A stretch of 9,415 bases of DNA. It comes from an uncultured Lachnospiraceae bacterium (lineage in GTDB: Bacteria; Bacillota; Clostridia; Lachnospirales; Lachnospiraceae). Both the position numbers and the translations under genes were made by a program. Below the pieces are notes generated by a model, which ran no database searches, was not told where the DNA came from, and saw only the letters and a list, made by a program, of their open reading frames with translations. The stretch covers positions 1-9,415 of the forward strand of contig CAMJKC010000058.1 in NCBI GenBank assembly GCA_946406305.1. The letters run 5' to 3'. This document shows, one piece after another, positions 1-6,760 of this stretch (positions are counted from its first letter, which is position 1; every line of letters starts with the position of its first letter).

Positions 1-137
1 ATATCATTTTGATCAATAAATAAATCTTCAGGAGATATATCTGCATATATCTTCTTTCTTGTTTCTTTCACACAAGCTGTGGACATAAGCAACACTAACA
101 CTAATAATATACTTGTTAATCTTTTTATATTCTTCAA
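1..137 (-). CDS. putative lipoprotein, N-terminal part only (cut by window edge)
   Basis: The first 45 codons of a gene that continues past the left edge. It begins at a TTG codon (135-137) with GGAG at 145-148, seven bases upstream. A nearby ATG is in another frame and stops within a few codons, so TTG is the best start. The product opens with a short basic stretch (MKNIKR), then a hydrophobic core (about residues 8-18), then STAC with Cys22. This looks like a type II signal peptide, where Cys22 would be lipidated and the protein anchored on the outer face of the membrane. The -3 residue is Ser instead of the usual Leu, Val, Ile or Ala, so the lipobox is imperfect. After Cys22 the chain is charged and hydrophilic (KETRKK, then acidic). 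The visible part is too short to name a family. It has its own strong promoter and is separated from arcC by about 100 bases. Confidence 0.62.
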   Translation of the reverse strand, partial: MKNIKRLTSILLVLVLLMSTACVKETRKKIYADISPEDLFIDQND

Positions 138-176
138 AATATTACTCCAATCATCAAAAATAATTTAAACGATATC

Positions 177-205
177 ATTTTAACATATTTATACTATATT
201 GTCAA
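177..205 (-). promoter_or_regulatory. sigma-A-type promoter for the left-edge lipoprotein gene
   Basis: On the minus strand there is a perfect -35 TTGACA (200-205), a 17-base spacer, and a -10 TAAAAT (177-182) that differs from consensus at one position. Transcription would start near 170, giving a leader of about 33 bases before the TTG start at 137. It is the best match to consensus among the promoters seen here. No separate terminator is visible between arcC and this promoter. Confidence 0.72.
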
Positions 206-235
206 AAAACATATAATTAACTAAACATACAACAA

Positions 236-1165
236 TTACTTATGTATTTTCGTTCCACTTTTTCCTTTTATTGCCAATGATGCATTTTCAAGACTTGCAA
301 TTATAGCTTCTCCTCCAACATTTGCAAAATTAATACATGCTCTTACTTTTGGCAACATTGAACCTGGTGCAAATTGACCTTCACTACAATATTTCTCTGC
401 TTCTTCTATACTCATTTCTTCTAAGTTCTCTTGATTTGGCTTTCCAAAATTTATAGCAACCCTATCCACTGCAGTTAAAATAATCAAAGTATCAGCCTTT
501 ATGAGTTCTGCAAGTTTAGCAGAAGCAAAATCTTTATCTATAACTGCAGGCACACCTACCAACTTGCCATTTTTATTGACAACTGGTATTCCTCCTCCTC
601 CAACAGTAATTATTACTTCACCTTTATCAACTAACTCTTTAACTATATCTTTTTCTATAACATCAACAGGTTTTGGACTTGGAACTACTTGCCTATATCC
701 TCTACCAGAATCTTCTATCATAGTATAGCCCTTCTCTTTTGATATTTTGTCTGCTGTATCCTTATCATAAAATGCCCCTATTGGCTTTGTTGGTTTTTTA
801 AATGCTTCGTCATTCTCATCAACTAAAACTTGCGTAACTATTGTAGCTACATTCTTTTTGATACCTCTTTTTTCTAACTCATTATGTATACTATTTTGCA
901 AATGATATCCAATATACCCTTGACTCATAGCACCACATTCTGGAAAAGGCATATCAGATTTAATAGCTTTGTGCTCATAAGCTGTAGACATTGAAAGATT
1001 AATCATACCTACCTGTGGCCCATTACCATGTGCTATGACAACTTGATTTCCCTCTTCAATTAAATCAACTATAGGCTTTGCTGTCTTTTCAACTAATTCA
1101 AGTTGTTCATAAGCAGTATCGCCCAATGCATTTCCTCCAAGTGCTATAACTATTTTTTTACCCAT
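236..1165 (-). CDS. arcC: carbamate kinase
   Basis: Cytoplasmic amino-acid-kinase-family enzyme that interconverts carbamoyl phosphate plus ADP and carbamate (CO2 and NH3) plus ATP. It is usually the ATP-yielding last step of arginine deiminase or other carbamoyl-phosphate-forming catabolism. The protein has 309 residues, normal for the family. Visible motifs are GGNAL (10-14), HGNGPQVG (46-53), KPIG (127-130), GRGYRQVVPSP (154-164), GGGGIPVV (189-196), GVPAVIDKD (204-212) and FAPGSMLPKV (265-274). The start is taken at the second of two in-frame ATGs (1163-1165): GGGGG at 1171-1175 lies five bases before it, nothing like a ribosome site precedes the upstream ATG at 1177, and the protein then opens as MGKKIVIALGG like its relatives. 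It has its own promoter (1208-1236). No arcA, arcB or arcD is in the window, so its pathway (arginine, citrulline, agmatine or purine breakdown) cannot be decided here. Confidence 0.96.
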   Translation of the reverse strand: MGKKIVIALGGNALGDTAYEQLELVEKTAKPIVDLIEEGNQVVIAHGNGPQVGMINLSMSTAYEHKAIKSDMPFPECGAMSQGYIGYHLQNSIHNELEKRGIKKNVATIVTQVLVDENDEAFKKPTKPIGAFYDKDTADKISKEKGYTMIEDSGRGYRQVVPSPKPVDVIEKDIVKELVDKGEVIITVGGGGIPVVNKNGKLVGVPAVIDKDFASAKLAELIKADTLIILTAVDRVAINFGKPNQENLEEMSIEEAEKYCSEGQFAPGSMLPKVRACINFANVGGEAIIASLENASLAIKGKSGTKIHK

Positions 1166-1170
1166 TTTAA

Positions 1171-1175
1171 CCCCC
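1171..1175 (-). promoter_or_regulatory. ribosome binding site that decides the arcC start
   Basis: GGGGG on the minus strand lies five bases before the ATG at 1163-1165. It also forms part of the second codon of the longer reading from the ATG at 1177. That upstream ATG has only AT-rich sequence before it, so the shorter protein is preferred. Confidence 0.6.
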
Positions 1176-1207
1176 ATTAAAATATTTTATCAAATTTAAC
1201 AAGAAAA

Positions 1208-1236
1208 ATTATATATCTTTTACTTATAATTTTCAA
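1208..1236 (-). promoter_or_regulatory. sigma-A-type promoter for arcC
   Basis: On the minus strand, -35 TTGAAA (1231-1236), a 17-base spacer and a perfect -10 TATAAT (1208-1213). Transcription would start near 1201, about 35 bases before the arcC start codon. It lies just after the stop codon of the 55-codon gene (1241-1408), so arcC can be expressed apart from the operon upstream, although read-through is also possible because no terminator is seen. An AT-only inverted repeat overlaps these elements (about 1205-1233). Confidence 0.65.
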
Positions 1237-1240
1237 TATC

Positions 1241-1408
1241 TTATTTTGGTTTGCTACTTGTCAAATGAAAACCACCACAAAACTTGCATTTATAATAATA
1301 CATTTGATATTCTTTTGATTTTCTTTTTGCCTCTTCTTCAGTCTTATACCTCTTTTTCTTCTTGCAACCCTTCCAATTTTCTCTTGTTATATCTTCATTA
1401 GTTTTCAT
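1241..1408 (-). CDS. small zinc-ribbon-like protein, 55 residues
   Basis: An ATG (1406-1408) opens 55 codons ending in TAA (1241-1243). The protein is strongly basic in the first half (CKKKKRYKTEEEAKRKSKEY, residues 15-34). It ends with YYYKCKFCGGFHLTS (residues 37-51). Cys15, Cys41, Cys44 and His48 could form a C-C-C-H zinc site. From memory, this layout (a Cys before a basic KRY segment, an 'EEA' helix, then a Tyr-rich strand and CxxCGGxHLTS) matches a widespread class of tiny proteins found in phages and bacterial chromosomes, whose role is not known to me. A nucleic-acid-binding role would be an inference from basic charge and zinc ligands. The start lies 15 bases after the fdhD stop, with only a weak ribosome site (AAAG), so it may depend on translation of fdhD. 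The motif, and not just the open frame, is why I call it real. Confidence 0.75.
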   Translation of the reverse strand: MKTNEDITRENWKGCKKKKRYKTEEEAKRKSKEYQMYYYKCKFCGGFHLTSSKPK

Positions 1409-1423
1409 ATATACTTTAATATA

Positions 1424-2203
1424 TTAAAAAATTTGATATGAATCTCTCCAAGCTTTACATACTAGTTTCAAATTATACTCTTTAGCTAAATCTATTGCAT
1501 TTGCAGTTGGAACAGCTTTTGAAACAAGAATACCAAGTTTTGCATAAATTCCTTTCCTTACCATATCTATAGGAATTCTCCCAGTAGAAAACACAGCGCA
1601 GTCTTCTGGTTTCATTTTATTCATATATATATATCCTATTATTTTGTCTAATGCATTGTGTCTCCCTATATCTTCTGCAACAAAAACTATATCACCATTA
1701 TAAAATAAATATGCCGAATGTGTTCCAAAAGTCCCTTTGTGTAACTTAGTATCAGAGTTAAAACTATCAGCCATTTTAAATATTTCATCATATCTAAATT
1801 CTTTTTGATTTGTAATTCGTTCAGGCATTTTTTTTGTCTTAAATAAAGATTGATTATCTGTACAACAACTGCTCACCTCATTATCTTTATCTCCCAAATC
1901 AATACTTTCCCCTTCTTTTAAATTAATTCTTGCCCTTGTCCCAAATTCACATATATTTATTTTTTCAATAGCATCTACATCTTGTATCATCCCTTCACTT
2001 ATGAGTCTTCCAACTACTAATTCTGGTAAATAAGAAGCTGTGCATACAAGAGACATTATTTTTTTATCATTAACAATAACAATCATCCTATGCTCTATTA
2101 TTACTTTTTCTTCTACTTCCTTATTAGTGCCGTCTGGATACACACAATTTGATTTAACAATCGTGTAGTTATTTTCTTGTTCAAATAAATTTGTTATCTT
2201 CAT
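1424..2203 (-). CDS. fdhD: formate dehydrogenase accessory sulfurtransferase FdhD
   Basis: FdhD carries sulfur from a cysteine desulfurase to the molybdenum (or tungsten) bis-pterin cofactor of formate dehydrogenase, which is needed for that enzyme to be active. The product has 259 residues, normal for the family. Visible features are SSCC (111-114), at the position of the sulfur-carrying Cys loop; GTFGTHSAYLF (157-167); the hallmark EDIGRHNALDKIIGY (177-191); FSTGRI (205-210); and the C-terminal SKAVPTANAIDLAKEYNL region. In E. coli the loop reads SSCGVCG, with Cys121 and Cys124. Here the first Cys is kept, but the position three residues on is Asp116, and the second Cys follows directly. 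The ATG has AAGGTG five bases upstream. It lies 33 bases after the DUF308 gene and 15 bases before the small zinc-ribbon gene. No formate dehydrogenase or molybdopterin genes are in the window, so its client enzyme must be elsewhere. Confidence 0.95.
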   Translation of the reverse strand: MKITNLFEQENNYTIVKSNCVYPDGTNKEVEEKVIIEHRMIVIVNDKKIMSLVCTASYLPELVVGRLISEGMIQDVDAIEKINICEFGTRARINLKEGESIDLGDKDNEVSSCCTDNQSLFKTKKMPERITNQKEFRYDEIFKMADSFNSDTKLHKGTFGTHSAYLFYNGDIVFVAEDIGRHNALDKIIGYIYMNKMKPEDCAVFSTGRIPIDMVRKGIYAKLGILVSKAVPTANAIDLAKEYNLKLVCKAWRDSYQIF

Positions 2204-2236
2204 TTTTCACCTTTTATCGCACTTTTAATAATTCTT

Positions 2237-2776
2237 TTACCACAAACTTGCATAAGTTAAAATACTTATTCCTATTATAATTATAATTAATCCCATCAAA
2301 ATTCCTATTGCTACCATAAGTGCAGTCGGATTTATTAAACTCAAAATACCAAATAATATCATAAGTATTCCTAACAACAAAACAAGCCACCAATTTTTAC
2401 CAACTATATTTACTGTATTATATATTTTTTTTAGTTTTACTGCGATATTAATTCTAAAAATTCCCAACATTATTATCCATGCTGCAACTATATATGCAAT
2501 CGCTATATCAACCATTACTTGTGTTGCAAGACTTAAAATTATTATGATTCCAAATATTAGTGAAAGTATTGCATTAACAAGATACCACCCTGTAATATCT
2601 GTATACTTTTTATATTCAAAGTATAAATTCATACTACCTATTGCTTCAAATATCATTGAAACTCCAACTATATATCCTATTGACATATATGTCTCAATAG
2701 GTGTCACCATAGAATAAACTCCCATAGCAATTGTCAATATTCCTAATAATGTTATTAATATTTTTTTAATACTCAT
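2237..2776 (-). CDS. HdeD-like DUF308 integral membrane protein
   Basis: A 179-residue, almost wholly hydrophobic protein with about six membrane segments (roughly residues 5-24, 31-53, 62-83, 89-113, 128-149 and 151-174). A repeated pattern of the form G-I-L-x-I-x-x-G-x-x-S-x-x-x-P occurs near the N-terminus (GILTIAMGVYSMVTP, 12-26) and again in the fifth segment (GILMILFGILSLINP, 136-150). A related stretch lies around 69-84. This internal repeat is typical of the DUF308 family, which includes E. coli HdeD, linked to acid resistance at high cell density. The biochemical function is not established for the family, and I do not infer acid resistance here. The start is supported by GGAGG nine bases before the ATG. 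The gene sits 21 bases after asd and 33 bases before fdhD, so it should be co-transcribed with both. Confidence 0.85.
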   Translation of the reverse strand: MSIKKILITLLGILTIAMGVYSMVTPIETYMSIGYIVGVSMIFEAIGSMNLYFEYKKYTDITGWYLVNAILSLIFGIIIILSLATQVMVDIAIAYIVAAWIIMLGIFRINIAVKLKKIYNTVNIVGKNWWLVLLLGILMILFGILSLINPTALMVAIGILMGLIIIIIGISILTYASLW

Positions 2777-2797
2777 ATAAATATACCTCCAAAATAA

Positions 2798-3790
2798 TTA
2801 TAAATTTTCTAATATTTCTACTGCATTTGTTGCTGCACCTTTTCTTATTTGATCACCAGAGCAAAATAAATCTATCCCATTTTCAAAAATTAAATCTTTT
2901 CTAATTCTACCAACTTCTACTATATCTTTATTACAAGTATTGATAGGCATTGGATATAAATCTTTGTTTAAATCATCTACTAAGCTAACACCTTTGAATT
3001 TTAACATTTCAGATTTTATATCATCTATATTTAATTTATCTTTTGTCACAACTACAGCCGATATGCTATGACTTCTAAGTATTGGGACCCTGACACAAGT
3101 ACAACTTACTTTTAACTCTGGCAAATGCATTATTTTTCTACCTTCATTTTGCATTTTCATTTCTTCTTTTGTATATAAATTGTCACAAGCATCTCCTATC
3201 TTCGGTATTAAATTATGTGCTATAGGATATTTAAATACATTAGGTATTACTTTTGCATTTTCATCTTTTGATAACTCTTCAATTTGGTTTTTTAATTCAC
3301 TCATACCACCTATCCCTGCACCAGAAACTGCCTGATAAGTTGAAGCTATAATAAAATCCACTTTACTCAATTTGTTAATTGGGGCAACAGCCATAAGAGT
3401 AATAATAGTAGAGCAATTTGGATTTGCAATTATTCCTTTATTATTTTTTATATCTTCTTTATTGATTTCTGGTATTACAAGCGGAACTTCATCATCTTGT
3501 CTAAATGCACTTGAATTATCTATAAATACTGCATTTGATGAAACTATGTGTGGAGCAAAGTGTTTTGCATATGAGTTTTCAGTTGCCCCAAGAACTACAT
3601 CCAGCCCTTTAAAACTATCTTCTTTTGCCTCTCTTACTACAATTTCCTCATTTTTAAATTTCATTTTTTTTCCAGCACTTTTTTCACTTGCTAAAAGAAT
3701 GAGCTCATCTATTTTGATGTTCCTTTCTTCAAGACACTCTATCATTTGTCTTCCAACTGCACCTGTTGCTCCAAGTATAGCTACTTTCAT
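2798..3790 (-). CDS. asd: aspartate-semialdehyde dehydrogenase
   Basis: Catalyses NADPH-dependent reduction of L-aspartyl-4-phosphate to L-aspartate-4-semialdehyde, the second step of the aspartate pathway and the branch point between lysine and homoserine. The 330-residue length is normal. Motifs are the nucleotide-binding GATGAVG (7-13), SEKSAGK (35-41), DNSSAFR (91-97), NPNCSTI with catalytic Cys126 (123-129), TYQAVSGAG (151-159), the EE-x-K-x-x-NE-x-RKIM helix (209-221), RVPILRSHS with the likely catalytic His241 (234-242), and a C-terminal GDQIRKGAATNAVEI (312-326). All residues I expect for activity are present. Its ATG lies two bases after the lysC stop, with GAGGG of the lysC end acting as its ribosome site, so translation is probably coupled to lysC. 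Confidence 0.97.
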   Translation of the reverse strand: MKVAILGATGAVGRQMIECLEERNIKIDELILLASEKSAGKKMKFKNEEIVVREAKEDSFKGLDVVLGATENSYAKHFAPHIVSSNAVFIDNSSAFRQDDEVPLVIPEINKEDIKNNKGIIANPNCSTIITLMAVAPINKLSKVDFIIASTYQAVSGAGIGGMSELKNQIEELSKDENAKVIPNVFKYPIAHNLIPKIGDACDNLYTKEEMKMQNEGRKIMHLPELKVSCTCVRVPILRSHSISAVVVTKDKLNIDDIKSEMLKFKGVSLVDDLNKDLYPMPINTCNKDIVEVGRIRKDLIFENGIDLFCSGDQIRKGAATNAVEILENL

Positions 3791-3792
3791 AA

Positions 3793-5124
3793 TTAACCCT
3801 CACTTCTTACAAATTTATCATAAATACAATTTATTGCCTTTTCAAAATCATTATTTTCAACACCAATGGTTATATTAATTTCATCACTTCCTTGACTGAT
3901 TATCCTAATATTAATTCCATCATCGCCAAGAGTTTTAAAAATACTTCCAGCAAGACCTACATGTGAATAAAAACTTCTACCTACTGCTGCAATTAGTGCT
4001 ATATTTTTTGTAACATATATGTCTTCTGTTTCTATTTTTGATTTTAATTTTGCAATTATTTCATATTGATATTTTTCTATTTTATTTTTTTCTACTATTA
4101 TAGAAAATGAATCAACGGAAGCAAGAAGATTCTCTATACTTATGTCATATTCATAAAATACTTCTAATGCATTTTTTAAAACTCCTGCTTCACTTGATAT
4201 GTGATTCTTCTTTACTGTAATAATAAAAAAGTCCTTTTTCCCTGTTATTCCCGTAATAATTGGCTGATAGCTCTTTTTATCTTCTTCACTACAATCATTT
4301 AATATCATTGTCCCTGGGTCTTCTGGCTCATTAGTATTTTTAATATTTATAGGTATGTTTTTCTCTCTCGCAGGAAATATTGATTCATCATGTAAGACAT
4401 TCGCACCCATATAACTTATTTCTCTCAATTCGTCATATGAAATAAATTTTATCTTTTTAGGATTATTTACAATCTTTGGGTCACATACACAAATTCCTGA
4501 TACATCTGTCCAATTTTCATATATGTCTGCATCAATGATATTTGCTAATATACTTCCTGTTATATCACTTCCACCTCTTGTCATAACTTTAATATCGTTA
4601 TTTGGAAGAGAGCCATAAAAACCTGGAACTACTATTGAATCTCCCTTAGTAAACAACTTTAAGAAATTATTTTTACATCCTTCTAAATCTATTTTGCCAT
4701 CATATTTAAACACAATAAAGTCTTTTGCATCTATAAATTTGAAACTTAAATACTTAGATAAACATTTTGCAGATAAATATTCTCCTCTTGATACTAAATA
4801 GTCTTCTGTGCAACCTTTTTTCATATTTTCTTTAATTATGTCAAATTCTTTATCTATGTCTATTTCTATTTTTAACTCATCTACAATACTCTTATATTTA
4901 TTTTCAATTTTAGTAAATATGTTAGTGTAATCAACTCCATATTTAATATGTGCATATGTCAAGTATAAAAGGTCTGTAACTTTATAATCATCCTTGTTTT
5001 CTTTTCCACATGCACTTGTTACTATAAATTTCCTATCAATATCTGATTCAATTATATTTTTTACTTTTTTTAATTGTTCACTACTTGCTACACTACTACC
5101 ACCAAATTTTGATACTTTTATCAT
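3793..5124 (-). CDS. lysC: aspartokinase with two ACT domains
   Basis: Phosphorylates aspartate with ATP, the entry step of the lysine, threonine and methionine pathway. The 443-residue protein has an amino-acid-kinase domain (about 1-285) with KFGGSSV (6-12), SRGE (112-115), VPGFYG (166-171), TRGGSD (182-187), WTDVSG followed by DPK (205-217), and the FPAREKNIPI segment (250-259). A regulatory half follows with two ACT-like units (about 298-365 and 374-443); GLAGSIFKTLGDDGINIRIISQG in the second is typical. Length and layout fit the monofunctional lysine- or threonine-sensitive class (like B. subtilis YclM or E. coli LysC), not the alpha/beta type with an internal start. I choose the ATG at 5122-5124 because the protein then opens MIKVSKFGG like its relatives and GGAGG lies just upstream. 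A GTG five codons earlier (5139) is possible, since the GGAGG spacing of three bases is short. It lies 27 bases after hom. Confidence 0.95.
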   Translation of the reverse strand: MIKVSKFGGSSVASSEQLKKVKNIIESDIDRKFIVTSACGKENKDDYKVTDLLYLTYAHIKYGVDYTNIFTKIENKYKSIVDELKIEIDIDKEFDIIKENMKKGCTEDYLVSRGEYLSAKCLSKYLSFKFIDAKDFIVFKYDGKIDLEGCKNNFLKLFTKGDSIVVPGFYGSLPNNDIKVMTRGGSDITGSILANIIDADIYENWTDVSGICVCDPKIVNNPKKIKFISYDELREISYMGANVLHDESIFPAREKNIPINIKNTNEPEDPGTMILNDCSEEDKKSYQPIITGITGKKDFFIITVKKNHISSEAGVLKNALEVFYEYDISIENLLASVDSFSIIVEKNKIEKYQYEIIAKLKSKIETEDIYVTKNIALIAAVGRSFYSHVGLAGSIFKTLGDDGINIRIISQGSDEINITIGVENNDFEKAINCIYDKFVRSEG

Positions 5125-5127
5125 ATT

Positions 5128-5132
5128 CCTCC
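5128..5132 (-). promoter_or_regulatory. ribosome binding site of lysC, tight spacing
   Basis: GGAGG on the minus strand, only three bases before the ATG at 5122-5124. This spacing is shorter than is usual and leaves some doubt between this ATG and the upstream GTG at 5137-5139. The GTG is preceded only by AAGG two bases away, which is worse. It is listed because it decides the start. Confidence 0.5.
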
Positions 5133-5151
5133 AATTCACAACCTTAATATA

Positions 5152-6306
5152 TTACATTTTTGCTATAAACAAATCATCAGTATCCTTAAAATATTCATAC
5201 ACTTTTTTTAATTCAGAGTTTTTTATTATGTATGTATCTTCATTTATTTTTTCTATATCAAATCCTTCTATTTTCTTTTTAGTCCTAACATAATAATCAC
5301 TCTCTACATCATTTTTTATTTCTGCTTTTTCAAATTCATTTGAAAATATCATATTCCCACAAGTTATATCAACTATGTCACTCACTACACTGTGTGCTGT
5401 AGGTAAGCCCCCTGCTCCTTGTCCTATTATAGTCGTTTTTTCCAAATTGTCACTATGTATTTCTAAAATATTAGTATTTCCACTTGTATTTGCCATAATA
5501 TCATCATCATTTATAAACATTGGCATGACAAAACCTGTTTCTATATTACATGCAGCAATTAGTTTTATTACTTTATTATTATTTCTGGCATAATTGATAT
5601 CATCAATAGTTATGTTAGAAATTCCAAAATTTATTATATCGTCTAAAGCATAACATCTATCATACATATAATTTAAAATTATAAATGTTTTATACTTTGC
5701 ATCTATGCCATCAACATCAAAACTTGCATCTTTTTCTGCATATCCTTTTTCCTCTGCCATTTTTAGGGCTTTTGAGTAATCAATATCCTCTTTTTCCATT
5801 TTTGACAAAATAAAATTTGTAGTACCATTTACTATCCCAATGAATCCAATCAATGTATCGACTTTTTTAATATTATTTATATTTCTAAAAATAGGAACTC
5901 CACCCATTACTGTCGCCTCATAATATAAATTTATGAAATTATCTCTTGCCATATTTTTCATATCTTCATATTTTAAAGCTAAGAGAGCTTTATTACTTGT
6001 CACAAAATCTTTATTACATTTAACCGCAAGATTAAATACCTTAAAACTATAATCAACTCCTCCAAGACATTCAACTATGATATCAACATCTTCATCTTCC
6101 ATTATTTCATTGATATCACTTGTAAATTCAACATCATTATATGTTTTTCTAAAACTCTCTAATTTGTCTTCTCTATCGTATACATACAATACATCAATAT
6201 TATCTATATATTCATTTGATTCGTTTTTTATAATTTCATAAACACTTTTGCCAACAGTGCCAAAACCGAGTATTGCAATTTTATATTCTGCATACTCTTT
6301 AATCAT
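5152..6306 (-). CDS. hom: homoserine dehydrogenase with shortened C-terminal region
   Basis: Reduces aspartate semialdehyde to homoserine with NAD(P)H, committing carbon to threonine and methionine. Motifs are the Rossmann GFGTVG (14-19), ECLGG (79-83), TSNKALL (103-109, with the conserved Lys106), NGTTNFIL (160-167), EKGYAEKDASFDVDGIDAK (186-204) and GQGAGGLPTAHSVVSD (295-310). Asp197, Asp202 and Lys206 match the spacing of the catalytic D-x4-D-x3-K group of yeast Hom6. The protein has 384 residues. Monofunctional Gram-positive Hom usually has well over 400, because a full ACT domain follows the catalytic part. Here only about 55 residues follow, opening with the ACT-like YYVR (338-341) but lacking the usual PGVL helix. 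The ATG overlaps the end of the upstream gene by eight bases (ATGATTAA), with AAGGAG seven bases before it inside that gene, so the two are translationally coupled. lysC follows 27 bases later. Confidence 0.94.
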   Translation of the reverse strand: MIKEYAEYKIAILGFGTVGKSVYEIIKNESNEYIDNIDVLYVYDREDKLESFRKTYNDVEFTSDINEIMEDEDVDIIVECLGGVDYSFKVFNLAVKCNKDFVTSNKALLALKYEDMKNMARDNFINLYYEATVMGGVPIFRNINNIKKVDTLIGFIGIVNGTTNFILSKMEKEDIDYSKALKMAEEKGYAEKDASFDVDGIDAKYKTFIILNYMYDRCYALDDIINFGISNITIDDINYARNNNKVIKLIAACNIETGFVMPMFINDDDIMANTSGNTNILEIHSDNLEKTTIIGQGAGGLPTAHSVVSDIVDITCGNMIFSNEFEKAEIKNDVESDYYVRTKKKIEGFDIEKINEDTYIIKNSELKKVYEYFKDTDDLFIAKM

Positions 6307-6748
6307 TTTTTATCTCCTTCCCTGCATATATATTTATTTTTTTTATTACTTCATCATATATTTTCTTTATTTCCATATTCCATACATCAGTTTTCTCATG
6401 TGAAACTTTATAATTTAACACTATAGAAATTATTTGTGATGGCATAGCCCCATAAACTTCATTTATTTTATTGTTATATTTAACAAAAATATCTTCTTTA
6501 TTTGTTTTATCAGTTTGTAAATCATATTCTTTCGTAAATTCTTTATATAATTTATCAATTTTATTTTTTAATTTTTCTTTAATACTGTTAAATTTCTCGT
6601 CAACTTCGTTGTTGCCAATTACTTCATTTTCACTATTTGATTTTTCATTATTAATCACCACATTTTTATCTTTCAATATAATACTTGCAAAAGCATTTGA
6701 TGAAAATAATAAACATATTAATAAAATGATACCAATTTTTCTATTCAT
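6299..6748 (-). CDS. small exported protein of unknown function
   Basis: I do not recognise this 149-residue protein. It starts with a clear Sec signal peptide: MNRK, a hydrophobic stretch (IGIILLICLLFSS, residues 5-17), and NAFA followed by Ser, so cleavage after about residue 21 is likely. The mature part is hydrophilic, rich in Lys, Glu and Asn. A low-complexity Asn/Glu linker (about 30-50) leads into helices likely to pack as coils (about 50-75) and a second helical part ending in EIKND. There is no Cys after the signal peptide and no lipobox or cell-wall anchor. A faint likeness to the helical LprI-type lysozyme inhibitor fold is too weak to use. The start is the ATG at 6746-6748. A TTG at 6761-6763 would add five residues but lies in a hairpin with no ribosome site. 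Its last codons contain the hom ribosome site and overlap the hom start, so it is the first gene of the aspartate operon. Confidence 0.8.
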   Translation of the reverse strand: MNRKIGIILLICLLFSSNAFASIILKDKNVVINNEKSNSENEVIGNNEVDEKFNSIKEKLKNKIDKLYKEFTKEYDLQTDKTNKEDIFVKYNNKINEVYGAMPSQIISIVLNYKVSHEKTDVWNMEIKKIYDEVIKKINIYAGKEIKND

Positions 6749-6760
6749 TATAATATATTC

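Noticed and set aside
1205..1233. Inverted repeat AAAATTATA / TATAATTTT between the mini-protein and arcC, as a terminator
   Set aside because: The stem is AT-only with an 11-base loop, and it overlaps the -35 and -10 elements of the arcC promoter. It is better explained by promoter composition; a GC-poor stem is not a credible intrinsic terminator.
1247..1264. TTGACA at 1259-1264 as the arcC -35 element
   Set aside because: The hexamer is perfect, but the -10 at normal spacing is poor (GATATT) and it lies inside the mini-protein coding sequence. TTGAAA-17-TATAAT just downstream is the better pair.
2204..2236. Terminator or promoter between the DUF308 gene and fdhD
   Set aside because: The 33 bases contain no stem-loop with a U run and no paired hexamers, only the fdhD ribosome site.
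3372..3878. Plus-strand open frame of 168 codons opposite asd and the end of lysC
   Set aside because: It is antisense to asd and lysC, which carry intact catalytic motifs. Its composition is what the complement of AT-rich coding sequence gives, and there is no recognisable domain.
4994..5293. Plus-strand open frames opposite lysC/hom and similar short ones (501-728, 5375-5593, 6471-6782, 7280-7462)
   Set aside because: All lie opposite well-supported minus-strand genes, and the translations are low-complexity hydrophobic or Ser-rich sequence with no family motif.
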